A program made the translations under genes and the position numbers. Source: Purshia tridentata (taxonomy: Eukaryota > Streptophyta > Magnoliopsida > Rosales > Rosaceae). Taken from it: 64,000 nucleotides of DNA. Positions 50,429-62,100 of the stretch are shown one piece after another. Within the stretch, counting starts at the first letter, position 1. Each line of letters opens with the position of its first letter. Location: positions 1 to 64,000 of the forward strand of contig QANT01002270.1 of NCBI GenBank assembly GCA_003254885.1, written 5' to 3'. The notes under the pieces were generated by a model that was not told the origin of the DNA, did not search any database, and saw only the letters and a program-made list of their open reading frames with translations.

Positions 50429-53193
50429 AATTAATTAAAAAACAAAGAAAATTAAGAAGATTTTATAGAATTTTAGATGTTTTAAATCTTTTGTTTTTCG
50501 CTATAATTCTTTTTCTATCAGAGATGTGGTTTATATTATGGTAAAAAAATAGTTTAATTCTTATCATACTTGTTGTCATATTTATATAACTATGTTTTCC
50601 TAATTGTTATTTTTCCCCTATAGGTTATAGTGGTATTGAGGATCTTCAAATTTTTTCTTTATATGAAATAATAAGAGCATTTAACTAATTTATGCTTATA
50701 AAATGGTTTCACATCCTGTTATTTTATCCATACAAACATGTAAAGTAAAAATTTAGGCGAAGTGTTTTAAAAGACAGATTTTAATTAATTTCTTATGCAT
50801 TAAGCATTTGCTTCCTTTTTCTTGGGGCTTAACTTTTTGATACTAAACACATGCATGATGCACCGAAAAAACAAATAATTAATGAGAATCATATATACAT
50901 AAACTATTGGAGGGGCATGCAAATTAAAGCTCCATTTCTTCTCCACCATTAACCTTTCTCTACTAGTCCAATAATCAAATGCCCTTTGATAAATTGATAA
51001 TATATGACTTAGTGAATTATAAATCAATTATTGAAAGGGACATGCTCAGATTCAGTGAAAAGAGGAAACAGCAATGAGGCCCATGTGTGAAGCCATAAGG
51101 CATGCATAACAAAACAAGCAATGTTAACTTTTGTTGCTGTGTTTCAAGCGTTGGCTTGAGACCTTGTTAATTTAATTAACAAATTGGCTGCTTTTTGGAG
51201 CTCAAATGAAATCTAATAACATTTGCATCATATGCATGCATGGAAAGAGAACTAAAGCTACATCTTCACAGTGAAGAAAACTTAGTACCAATCTGAGTTG
51301 ACTAGGTACGTATTCTCTAATAGGGTTTGGTTGGTTTGGTTTGGTTAGCCTTTTTTTTATTACTAAAAGCATGGTTTAGCTTTTGTGGCTATAATCTTTC
51401 ATTCAAACAATTATTCAAAGAAAGCCCTTTTAAATGTGGCTGTGACCTTTATGTGTCAGCGATCCATAATACAAAGAAAAGTTAGTAGTAGTTATACTAA
51501 TTTAAGTCCAAATTAAACCACTACCAAAGAAAATAAATTTAATTTGAGAGAAGAACAACCAAAAGCAAAGCTATAGGCATCTTTGTAACGAATCAAGAAC
51601 TGGCTACTGTGCTTGATTTTGGAGTCATAGTATCATTATCAACATAGCTCACTTATTAGCTTGTATGACATATATTTACTGATTAATTTTTGTTCTTTTC
51701 ATTTTGATATATACGTATAAATGTACAAGTAATGAGGTATAGCCTCATTTTAAATATTATGAGGTATGGTTTGTGAAGTTCATTTATTAAAAACATCTTT
51801 GTAAACGAAACTATTAAAACATCTCATTATGATTAATGCAGTAAATAGTTAAACACACTTAAAATGATGACTTTTTAATAAAAATAATCTACATAATTAA
51901 AATCTATTAATCAATTATCAAACTGTTTCATAAAAATAAAAAATAGGTATACTTATATTATATATAATGGCCCAAATAGTCTGCGTACGTGGTCCATGGA
52001 ATTTTGCTTTTGGAGACGATCAGTCAACTGCGATAGTATATTAGGCTATTGTGGAGCCTAAGGCATTTATTCTGCAAGTCTAAGTGCAACAAAAACATCT
52101 AGCTCCGAAGAATACGACCCAAATCAAATCCAGCATTTAATCAATTAATCCGCACATCAAAATTCTTTGGTTTAGTAATATGGTACGTATTCTATATGGA
52201 TGAATATGATGGGTGATTCTGGCGCCCTTACTCGGTGGTAGACGGAATTATATATATAAGAATCTTTATATGTCAATTTTTTACAAGAATTTTCGTGCGT
52301 AAATGATTTATCTATAGGATTCTGAATTCTCGTGTAGATTCTCATCCGGATAAGTTTCTTATATAAATTACTAGGTTAGCATATTGATTCATGTATAAGA
52401 TCTTGTCCGTATTGAGTATGGATGAGAGAAATCATCTTATAATACTAATTAAGACATTTATAAAATTAAGAGCGAGTACGTTAAATCGGTTGAAATTATG
52501 TATCTCGATACAAGTTTTGTACGTAGTTAATGTAATTATTTGTAAAATATATAAGCTAAGCGATCCACTTCTAATAGCAATTCTTTAACATAAAACTTCA
52601 CACATGGATGAATTCATTGGGCTTGCCTTCTCTCTAGACTTTGGTGGTTAGGTTCTTAACATTTCTATGTGTTATTCATTTTACATATTTATAATTTACT
52701 TGTGTTTTGGTAAAAAAAAATTTTAATTTAATTACTTGAGGTAAATAACTTAATTTGTTTATTTTTCCATCTAATGGGTAAGCATGACATGGGGTGACTT
52801 CATCTCTACGAGAAAATATCCACCTACTCATTTTAATTTACAAGTGAAATGTGGACCTAATTACCTTCAAGATTTTCACCAAGGCGTCCTCGTCAGCAAT
52901 TCCAATATAATATACTATAAACCCCAATGTTCTTTCATTTCTTGTTAACGTACCTTTCACATGAGATATAGGAGTTTACTTCGTATCAAAAATTACAGAG
53001 ATTGTATAATATAGAAAACAAGAAAATGATCTTTAACTTAAGTAAAGCTTCTTCTTTTGTAAATTGTCAAATATCAAAAATATTAATCTAGTACTTGTCG
53101 GTCTCATTCAACATTCACACCGAATCTTTTTCCTTTTTTTTCTTCTACAAGATTAACCACTCAAAAGATCTCTTTCCAAATTCTTGTGTTGGA
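50429..53193. other. AT-rich intergenic DNA upstream of the NAC gene
   Basis: About 2.8 kb without any recognisable coding frame on either strand. The final kilobase is the presumed NAC promoter. Confidence 0.5.
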
Positions 53194-53202
53194 CTATAAA
53201 TA
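53194..53202 (+). promoter_or_regulatory. TATA box of the NAC gene
   Basis: CTATAAATA lies 94 bases upstream of the NAC start codon, predicting transcription start near 53227 and a short leader of about 60 bases. Confidence 0.65.
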
Positions 53203-53287
53203 ACCAACATGGTTTCTTGGCCTTTCCTTCCCAGCTCAGTTGACAGAGGCCAAATTAAGTTTCAAGAAAAGAGCTTTCAATATTAAT

Positions 53288-54323
53288 ATGGACAAATTCA
53301 ACTTTGTTAGAAATGGGGCGATCAGATTGCCTCCTGGTTTTCGCTTCCAGCCCACAGATGAAGAGCTTGTGTTTCAGTACCTGAGATGCAAGGTCTTTTC
53401 ATGCCCACTACCTGCTTCCATAATTCCTGAGATCAATGTTTGCATGTATGATCCTTGGGACTTGCCAGGTCAGTGAAAAATATAGTACTCTAATCTCAAC
53501 TCATTCGCACCCGATCTCTCTTACCACTTGAGCTAACCTGATTGGCCTATAGTAGTACTGCACTTTGCTGCTTATTTATTATATTGTCTTATAAATGTCT
53601 GCACAGTTTAATGTTTCTAATTGCTTGATATATAGCTAGCTTTCTGATAATTATGTGTGGTCTGTGTCTGTGTGTAGGTGATTTGGAGCAAGAGAGGTAT
53701 TTCTTCAGCAACAAGGAATCAAAGTACAGGAATGGGAACAGAACCAACAGAGTGACTAGTTCTGGGTACTGGAAAGCAGCTGGTTCAGATAAGAAAATTG
53801 TATCTTCAATGAGAAATCATATTGTAGGGAAGAAAAAGACTCTAATTTTCTACAGAGGGAAGGCTCCACATGGTTTCAAGACTGATTGGGTCATGCATGA
53901 ATATTGCCTTGACAATTCAGGAACTGCTACAGCTTTCAACTCCCCACAACCACAAACAAAGGACCCAACTGAGGTGAGTTTACATGCATATTGTTCACGC
54001 AAATAAGGAAGTGAACAAATGTGTTTGTTTCTTAATCTAGTGATAAAGAGTTCTCGTCATTTGACACTTTTACTAATTTTCTGCAGAATTTGTTAGACCA
54101 GAAGGGAAATTGGGTTCTGTGTCGAATATTTTTGAAAAAAAGAAGTTGCAAGAATGATGATGAGATTGTCCACATCAAATTTAAGAATGCTGATCAGCAG
54201 CCTCACACTAATACAAGTCCTATATCTTCCTCTTCATCTTGTTCAAGTTCTAGTGGAATCACAGAAGTGTCTTCAAGTCATGGTGAAGCAGGTGATGAAG
54301 AAATCGATCAGTGGCTGCACTAG
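53288..54323 (+). CDS. NAC: NAC transcription factor (NAC083/VNI2-like)
   Basis: Three exons, 53288-53468, 53678-53973 and 54087-54323, encode 237 residues. All five NAC subdomains are present in order: A, LPPGFRFQPTDEELVFQYL; B, IPEINVCMYDPWDLPG; C, RYFFSNKESKYRNGNRTNR with SGYWKAAGSDKKI; D, GKKKTLIFYRGKAPHGFKTD and WVMHEYCLD; E, NWVLCRIFLKKR. The order and intron positions are those of the family. The short Ser-rich acidic tail ending DEEIDQWLH and the N-terminus (VRNGAIRLPPGF) resemble VNI2/NAC083, a regulator of xylem vessel formation and leaf senescence; a functional match is inferred. CMYD and EYCL are departures from the common CxxDPW and EYRL forms. The start at 53288 was chosen over an in-frame ATG at 53240 because MDKFNFVRNG fits the family. 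Confidence 0.93.
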
Positions 54324-55695
54324 ATTTTGATGCCTCTGAGTCTTAAATCTTAATGCAGCATTAATAGAAAACTTCTTCCAAGATGATTTTCATGCATGTA
54401 CTATGTCCATGTCCAAGTCCATGAAAGGAAATGAATCTTTTTCGAAGAAAGTTAAAGTACTTGCACAAATCCTAGTGCTTTTTGAGAGATTAGTAGAGAG
54501 AGAGATGTAAAAGTTTGCTGTCAGGTCTGCTCAACTTTAAAATGAACTTAATTCTTCGACTGCGTAAGCATCATTATTTGACATTTAAATGGCTGGTAAA
54601 GGATAAAGGGTACGTAGGTAGGACATGGATTCATTGCTACAGGAATCTCTAGCTTTTCACATCAAAAGACAATTGATTTTTCAAAGATATCACGTTCATA
54701 AGAGAGAGGCCCATAAAAGAAGCAAAGCATATATCAACTTTGTGTAAAGAAATTCCTTTGTGGAGAGCACCAGGTCCAAAATAAAAGCTTGCTAGCTAGC
54801 TAGAATATATATATATATACATGGGCCCGCTCATGGGTTCATTTCAGCTTCCTTCCCAGTTATAAAAAGTTATAAGCTTTTAATTAAAACAGCTTAATAC
54901 CTAAGTCTTTTTTTTTGGGATTCCTTGCTTAATTTACAAAAGTCAAAGTCTTTTCAATGTCACAATGTCTAATCCAATACCATGTAGATGTTAAAGCAAA
55001 GAGTTCCGAAACATTATATATTGTGACACAAGAATTAAAATTCTCGATATGGGATTCTATACTCTCAACATCATTATAATTCCTATTCAAATTAATTTGG
55101 GCTAGCTATCTGTTTCTGACAAAATATATTATAATTCTCTTCATTTTTATAAAGTCCATTATGTTAAGAACTCAGAATGGCATTATTTGAGGTTCTAGAG
55201 GTTTCGTTGAAGCTGGCACATATGTTGGCAGATAAACAGGAGCTGATGACATACATTCTCTCTAGACTCTTGCCAAGGCACTGACTCTTTCAACAACGAA
55301 AATACATGGCCCCCAAACCAAAAGAGAAAACGTGCATAAAATAATTACAAAAATAGCAAGTTTGTTCTGATCAGTACAGACAGGAAGACAAATATAGGAG
55401 ATTCATAATTTCATAGTCAGAGCTGTTGCAAAGCACCAACCATTTGCTATAATTAACCACAAGCAAATGTAAAAACATAGTGTACAACTAAGAAAACCGA
55501 ATATGAAATATTATTATTTTGTTGACCAACTGTCATAGAACATGAAGTTTATCGTATAACTAACTGATTAACTGCCTTTAACCCTTTTATTTCAAATTCT
55601 CCATTCTAGCTCATAATTTTTATACCAATTGTCTTCTCCAATATCCATCCCTTCCCAACCGTTTTTGGCCCAAGCTCATTGTGATCTCTTCTCCA
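54324..55695. other. NAC 3' UTR and intergenic DNA
   Basis: The first 300 bases are likely the NAC 3' UTR. The rest is AT-rich, with a short TA tract near 54806. No gene is seen before 55696. Confidence 0.5.
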
Positions 55696-56704
55696 ATGGG
55701 GGGCCAAAACTCGAAGCTCAGCCCAGAAGCCGAAGCCATGCCTTCTAAAATACGTCCACTCCTGCAGAAAAGCTATGAGGAGATCAGAAGCCATGCAAAG
55801 GCGAAGAGGCTATCAGGCCCCAGTCTCTCCACGAGACAGCTACTCGACAAAGGTCAGGAAGAGGATCATAACTCAACCACTCATCATTCGCAGCAGTCTT
55901 CTTCGGTGGAGGACAGTGTAGCATCTCATATAGCATCTCATAAGGTACAACCATCAACACCGGAGAGACAGCCCAAGGTTGCCCCAGTAATGCTAGAGTT
56001 TGACAAAGAAACAAAACAGGTTAAGGAGCATGATGAGGACCAAAAATGTGAAGAGAAATTACAAGCAGACCAAGAGGCTAAAAGTGTCCCTGTGTTTATA
56101 GGAGGGATTTTTGCATTGGAAGAAACCGCAGATGGAGAGGAAGGGGTTGAAGATAATGAAGAGGCTATGCTGAGGAACAATGACATACGTATGTGTCCAG
56201 CATCACCAAGTTTCAGAATTTATTGCATCGAGTCCTTGGAGGATGACAATGATGACAGTGAGTAACATAAAAAAGTGAAAATAATTTGTATTGTAGCAAA
56301 TTTGAATTGTCATAGAAATAAATCTAACCAGTTGTAGTAATGCATATATGCAGGTAAGGTTAGCAGCATCACGAATGAGGATAGCATAGCATCAGTGGCC
56401 GCTAATAAAAATAATGTACACTCTTAAGTTCTTTGATTAATTAGTTGTCCTTCTCTCTTTTGCCACATATGTATGGAGAAAGGGTTTGTGATTCTGTTCT
56501 CAAATTTTGCTCTTCATGTTTCAGGGCCAGGACAGCAAAAAAAAGAAGAAGGGAAGGAGAAGAAGAAAAATAAGAATTGCATTCAGCATGGGAAGACCAA
56601 ATGCCATGAAGAATCTATTGGACATTAAAGGATGCTACTATGCAGCCTGCAGCTCTCGCCGGACCAGAGCCTCCATTCTTGCCGAGAAATCTGCAGCCAC
56701 TTGA
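55696..56704 (+). CDS. Unrecognised plant protein with MG start and basic C-terminus
   Basis: Three exons, 55696-56257, 56354-56415 and 56525-56704, join in frame to 267 residues. I do not recognise the family. The N-terminus MGGQNSKLSPEAEAMPSKIR has glycine at position 2 and serine at position 6, a plausible N-myristoylation signal. Then comes a conserved-looking block (PLLQKSYEEIRSHAKAKRLS), a long hydrophilic acidic stretch, a short hydrophobic VPVFIGGIFALEE, and FRIYCIESLEDDNDDS. Exon 3 encodes a strong basic patch, KKKKKGRRRRKIR, and ends CYYAACSSRRTRASILAEKS. No membrane span. The frame and consensus splice sites argue for a real gene; a membrane-tethered or nuclear regulatory role is speculation. 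A start codon in a leader ATG is not available upstream in frame. Confidence 0.7.
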
Positions 56705-57804
56705 TTATAATTTAGGAATTTCAGCTTGATATGCATTATTGACCCATTCCCAAAAAAATTGAAACTTTTGGGGTTTAGTGGTTGTCTAATATGATATCTG
56801 AGCTTTGGTTCTGGTAAAGGTTGAGAGGGTGGTAACTTGATATACATTTTTGACCCCGACATTTTAAATTTTTGGGGTCTAAAGATTGTACAACAGAAAC
56901 AAGCAAGAGTAGTGATAGTATGTTCAAATTTTTCTTTCCATCTCTTTTCTTGTTTTTTCTCGGTCATTTGGATTTTATTTTTCCTGTAATTTGTGGGCAT
57001 GACTCATAATTCATGTCATTTTGCAAAGGTAGAAAATTTATGGGATCAAAACTTTTACTTCACAGTTGACAAGCTTTTACCTATATACATCTGCAGATAC
57101 AAACAGGCCCAATGCTCAGTTCAATCTGCTTAGCATGTATTGTGATTCTGATCTATAAAGCACGGCAATCCAAAGATGACTTGCATAAAAATATCAAACA
57201 AAAATTTATATGTACCCTATGAAGCCACAAAGAGGATACGATTGACCTTAGAAACACAGAAAAAAAAGTTATCGGCAAATCTAGTTCATGATCAATAAGA
57301 AATAGAAGGCAGTCTGGAGAATGATTCTAATCCATTTCTCTATTTTTCATACAAATCGAAGTTTAATTTAAACAAAGTAGAAAAAGAGGGTCTCCAAACG
57401 ACACAATTTTATTGGCTAGCAATATGAAAACATTGGCTACAACTTTTCAGTTGAAACTGATTTTATTAGCCACCAACTGCGGGCCTGTAGTAAAGGATCA
57501 TTATGACGCTGCAATATTCATAATGACCAAGGCATATTCCACAGAAACTCCTCTTGAGGTACTGGTACAAAAAGAATTCAATCTATTGTAAGATATTTAG
57601 CAATCTAGGAATGATCAATTAGAAAATATTAAATAGTTATTAAAATACCAGATGGTAGCGTTCATATCACAAAAGAAGCAATCACTTGTTCAGAATAACA
57701 AGATAATCCAGCAGAAAAAACCCACAACAAAAACAAAATAAAGTTCAAATCATAAACTTAAAGACTATCAGAATTGAGGATAAAGCATAAAAGCAACAAC
57801 ATAA
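56705..57804. other. Intergenic DNA, 3' UTRs
   Basis: Holds the 3' UTR of the preceding gene and, from about 57490, sequence that is duplicated downstream of the large ATPase gene (see the tandem duplication). The word pair near 56750-56880, where two segments contain the same TTGATATGCAT/TTGATATACAT, TTGACCC and TTTTGGGG order, suggests a small local direct duplication. Confidence 0.45.
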
Positions 57805-59158
57805 CTAGTCAGAAGGGAATGCAGAATTGAGAAACTCCTCATCTTCCATAAAGATTTGCAAGTTCTTAGATTTCATCAAGAATTCTACCGCTTCCTCATT
57901 AAATTCTAGCACAAACGCCAACTTGATCAGCTCAGAGAGTGCATGAATATGATCAGTGTTCTCCCACAACACACCACCAGATATTACTTCAGCGAAATAC
58001 AAAGCAAACTCAATGACAATTTTATGTCCTCCAAGACCAGACTTGTCCATCTTCTGTGTGAATAATATGGAATTCTCTCTGTCCCACCGTATCTTTCGGC
58101 TTGCTCTCACTTCCAAGATTTCCCCAGAAGACAAGGGTAAATTATAGCTTACAGAGATTGGTTCAGTTGTCTCCATAACAGTAAGATTGAGAAGAACTTG
58201 GACAGCTTCATGCCTCCTTTTTGCTTCCATATTACCAGAGAATTTGAATTTTAGATTTGAGATGGGTTTGAAGCGCACAAATTTTCAGTTAACAAATAAA
58301 GTGTTGCCCAACCGGTTTCGGTTCATCGTCATCAGTCTCGCAAGATTTACTTTGGCATTGCTGGGTTTGAACTTGGAACTGTGTTAGTCATCCAGGATCA
58401 TTAATATGACCCTTCAATATTCATAATGACCTAGCCATACAGCAATCTAGTAACTGATCCATATATAGATGGTTACACAAATACAAGAAGATACCACATA
58501 GTTCAAATTACAAAAAGAAGCCATCACTTGTTCAAAATCACAAGAGAATCCTATTACCAAAACCCCATAACCAACACTAAATAAGGTTCACAGCATGCAT
58601 TGATAGACTATCAGATTCAAGAATATATATTTACACCGGTTTTACACATTATCAGATACTATTATACAAAGATAGTATATATATACAGGACGCAAACCAC
58701 ACATTAACACAAATAAATCATAGCATACCTCCCTACTTAGAAGGGAAGGCAGATTTGAGAAACTCCTCATCCTCTATGAAGATTTGCAAGTTCTTGGACT
58801 TCATCAAGAAGTCAACTGCTTCCTCATTAAATTCTAGCACATAAGCGAACTTGATCAGCTCAGATAGTGCATGAATATGATCAGTGTTCTCCCATAACAC
58901 ACCACCAGATATTGCCTCAGAGAAATACGAAGCAAACTCCATGACAATTTTATGTCTTCCAGGACCAGACTTGTTCATCTTCTGTGTGAACAATATGGAA
59001 TTCTCTCTGTCCCACCGTATCTTTCGGCTTGCTCTAACATCCAAGATTTCCCCAGAAGATAAGGGTAAATTATAGCTTACAGAGATGGGTTCAGTTGTCT
59101 CCACGATATTAAGATTGAGAAGAACTTGGACAGCTTCATGCCTCTTTTTTGCTTCCAT
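57490..59158. repeat. Tandem duplication of the ATPase 3' end and flank
   Basis: Copy 1 (about 57490-58230) and copy 2 (about 58400-59158) align. Coding parts 57805-58230 and 58733-59158 have identical length (426 bases). Flanks share ACAATATTCATAATGACC-type words (CAATATTCATAATGACC at 57512 and 58414), AAGAAGC...ATCACTTGTTCA, and more. Identity stops abruptly at the GCTTCCAT in both copies, which marks the duplication breakpoint. Confidence 0.85.
57805..58230 (-). pseudogene. Detached duplicate of the NO VEIN-like ATPase C-terminus
   Basis: An open frame of 141 residues starting MEAKRRHEAVQVLLNLTVME and ending NSAFPSD matches the last 141 residues of the adjacent ATPase with only scattered substitutions and no insertions or deletions. 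It includes the shared phrases TTEPISVSYNLPLSSGEIL, RASRKIRWDRENSILFTQKM and NEEAVEFLMKSKNLQIFMED. The rest of the protein, including the ATPase domain, is absent: similarity ends exactly at an internal methionine codon. It is best called a partial duplicate or pseudogene. The lack of stops means translation as a small protein cannot be excluded. Confidence 0.8.
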
Positions 59159-62100
59159 TTCAATGGTTGGACCAGCAAGAAAACCAAGAATGAGCCTGAG
59201 CAGCTCTTTCCCAATCAAATTATCCCTAGGAACAACCAGTTGTTCAACGCCATTTTCTAGGGACAGTTCTTCTTTCTCCACAGATTCAGAAATAGTGCGA
59301 ACACCAACTTTCCTGTAGATTTCAAGCAACAAAGTTCGAGGCAAGGAAGGCAAGCTTGGCTGGGGGTACCAAACAAATATTGGGTGAGAAGAAGACTGTT
59401 CAAAAAGATCCTTCAGTTGAAGGTCATCAACAAGGAAAACATCGCACTTGTTTAACAACAAGATTTCATCTGACCCTGAATTAACAGGCACTTTCATCAT
59501 GTTATTAGCAAGAGTTTTCTCTGTTTTCTTATAACAGTTCTTTGAAACATACCCCCAGAACTTGCAACACTCAGCATGTGACAATCTTTTTTCCGAGCTT
59601 TCCCAAACCTTCCAGAGCTTGCAGTAATCCTCCATTGAAGGATGAGATTTCACTCCAAAAAGCATTGGAGAAAAAAACAAGTAGTTCCGGCTCAAAGTAT
59701 TTCTCCAGAACAGTGAACTGCAAACCGAATAGCTCATCCTTGTCATATATAACACATTCATCAGAACGAACCCACTTCTGATTTCCTTTTGGAATCCAAA
59801 TCCTTCTGGCAGCGTCACTCTCTGGCTTCCACTTAAACTCACTCAAGTAATTATATATTCGAACAAAAGTGGAAAATTCATCATGAAGATCAAGGTGGCC
59901 AGCAATCAATGGACATCCATGTTCCACTTCAACAATCACCCCTATTGCAGAGAGCTCTTCTCTGTAGGATAAAATTTTAGAACCATAAAACTCTTCATCA
60001 ATGAAAGGCCCATCGGTCTTCCTTAAATGCAAACCAAACTTGGAATCAAACAACAAGCACTCGCCAGGAGGCTTATAACCAGCATGAGTCTTTAAGCATG
60101 CTCGAGAAACTTTCATCATGAAAGCAAAAGGAAAGGAGTAATCTTTCTTCTGCAATAAAATCTGCATGCAATCCAGCAATGCAAGTACATTTTCAGGAGA
60201 AATGCAGCCTAGATTCCGGGAAAGACCAGCAACCACAAACTTGACTCCTTCTTTGAATTCCACAACAACCCCCAAGCTCTTCAGCTCTTCCTTATATTCA
60301 TGAATGTTCTGGCCATAATAATTGTCAGAATCATCAATGAAAGGGAGACGACATATTGGAGAGATAGATTCCCACTCAGGACCAAAGAGAATGCAGTCCC
60401 TTGGAGATCTATAGTCTCCAAGACGAGAACGCAACCACTTTTCCTCACGAATGCAGCTCTTAAGATCTGCAGGAAATTTATAAGGAGTCCCCTTGAGCTG
60501 CCTGCAACACAAAAGAAATGAGGCAACATTATCGTTTTTGATGGAACAAGATGATGCATACTGCCTGAAATAGCGAGCCAATACTTTTGTGGCCTCCTCA
60601 AAATCCACCACCACTCCTGTTTTTTCCAACTCTTCTCTGTAGGAAAGAATATCAATTCCATAGAATTTGTGATCAATCAGCGGAAGACCACTGAAGACCT
60701 GAAGAATGCAACCCCATGCAGGGTGAAACAAGAGGCATTTACCTGGAGACTTGTAACCATTATTTGTCTTCAGGCATTTTCTTCCTCTCAATGCTTCAAC
60801 AATTTTATCACATGACCCATAAGCATGCATAATGTGCAGCATTAATAGAACAGCCTCAGGTGTCAGAGAAGTTAAGCATGAAGGTGACTTTAGGTAGTCG
60901 ATGATAAGCTGGTAACTTCCATTGAAGGAGACAACCACACCAAGCAACTCGAGTTCTGTTTTGAAATGAAGAATTTCATCACCATAGAATTCCTGATCAA
61001 TGAAGGGAATGTTACTAATTTGGGATGCAAGTCTCCACTGTTCATCAAACAAGACAGATCCAACTGGAGACCTGTAACCGTTGTGTGTTTTAAGCCATTT
61101 TCCTTTCTTAATACTGCGGATGAAGTCTTCTGGGGAAAGATATTTGTCCCTTAAAAACTTGATGAAACTTAGAATTGAAAATACATTGCCTCTAGTCAAA
61201 GTGGACGAAGCTGCCAGAGACATAAGATGCTTCCCAATAAATTCGCATGCTTCTCCATATTCAAACATGACTCCAAGTGCTTTTAGCTCCTCCTTATAAT
61301 CATTAATTCTTTCACCATAATAACTCTGATCAATCAATGGGATATCAACAAAAATAGATCCATTCTGCAAAATGTCTCCCCATGATGATGTAAGTACAAA
61401 TGACTGCGAAGGTGGGCTGAAACCAGAAAAGCCATTCAAAGTAACTTTCAACCAGCTACCTTCCTTTAAGCATGTCAAGAACTTCGGTGGGATGTGATCC
61501 ATTTCATATTTCAGGTGGCAAATCCAGTCCAAAAGCAAGAATGCATTTGGCTTGGTAAGTGGTGCAGATACAGTTGGAATACATGCATTTGGAGCAGAAA
61601 TAAAAGGGACATCCTTGACTGAAGCATGATCTTTAAGGAACTCTAGGAGCTGTTTTTGTGGTGTATATGTACCTGCAAAATGGCCTGGATTCATGTAATC
61701 TTCTCCTAACTCAACAAAGCCTTCTTCTCTCCACAGATTTGAATCAGTCAACCCAGCCCATTTGCTTTCATTGGCAGGGACAATAACCCCACTCCTTTGT
61801 CTGGTTACATAACCATAGCTATCCACAAGTGGCATCTTACCACATAAACGATCAACTTCGGGATCCGAGATATAACTTTTCCTCAATGATTGATATAAAA
61901 AGTGGGCAAATGAAACAGCAAGTTTCCGCTCATCCTTAAGAGAATTATTAAGGAGATCTGCATATTTGTATACATTTAGACCAAAAACATTCATTTCATT
62001 CACAAGCCATTCCACCAATTTTTCCTTCTTAGAACATGACCGGATTGCTATCTGGGTGCTTTCTGGCAAAAAAAGAAGACTTGCCACTGATATAAATTCC

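Noticed and set aside
53485-53535. tRNA-like words (reverse complement GGTTAGCTCAAGTGGTAAGAG) in NAC intron 1
   Set aside because: Resembles the A-box part of a plant SINE, but no B box, tail or target duplication was visible, so not listed as an element.
59571-59662. An intron as the explanation for the ATPase frame change
   Set aside because: The two frames are contiguous at the nucleotide level and conserved protein text continues on both sides within a few codons, leaving no space for a spliceable intron.
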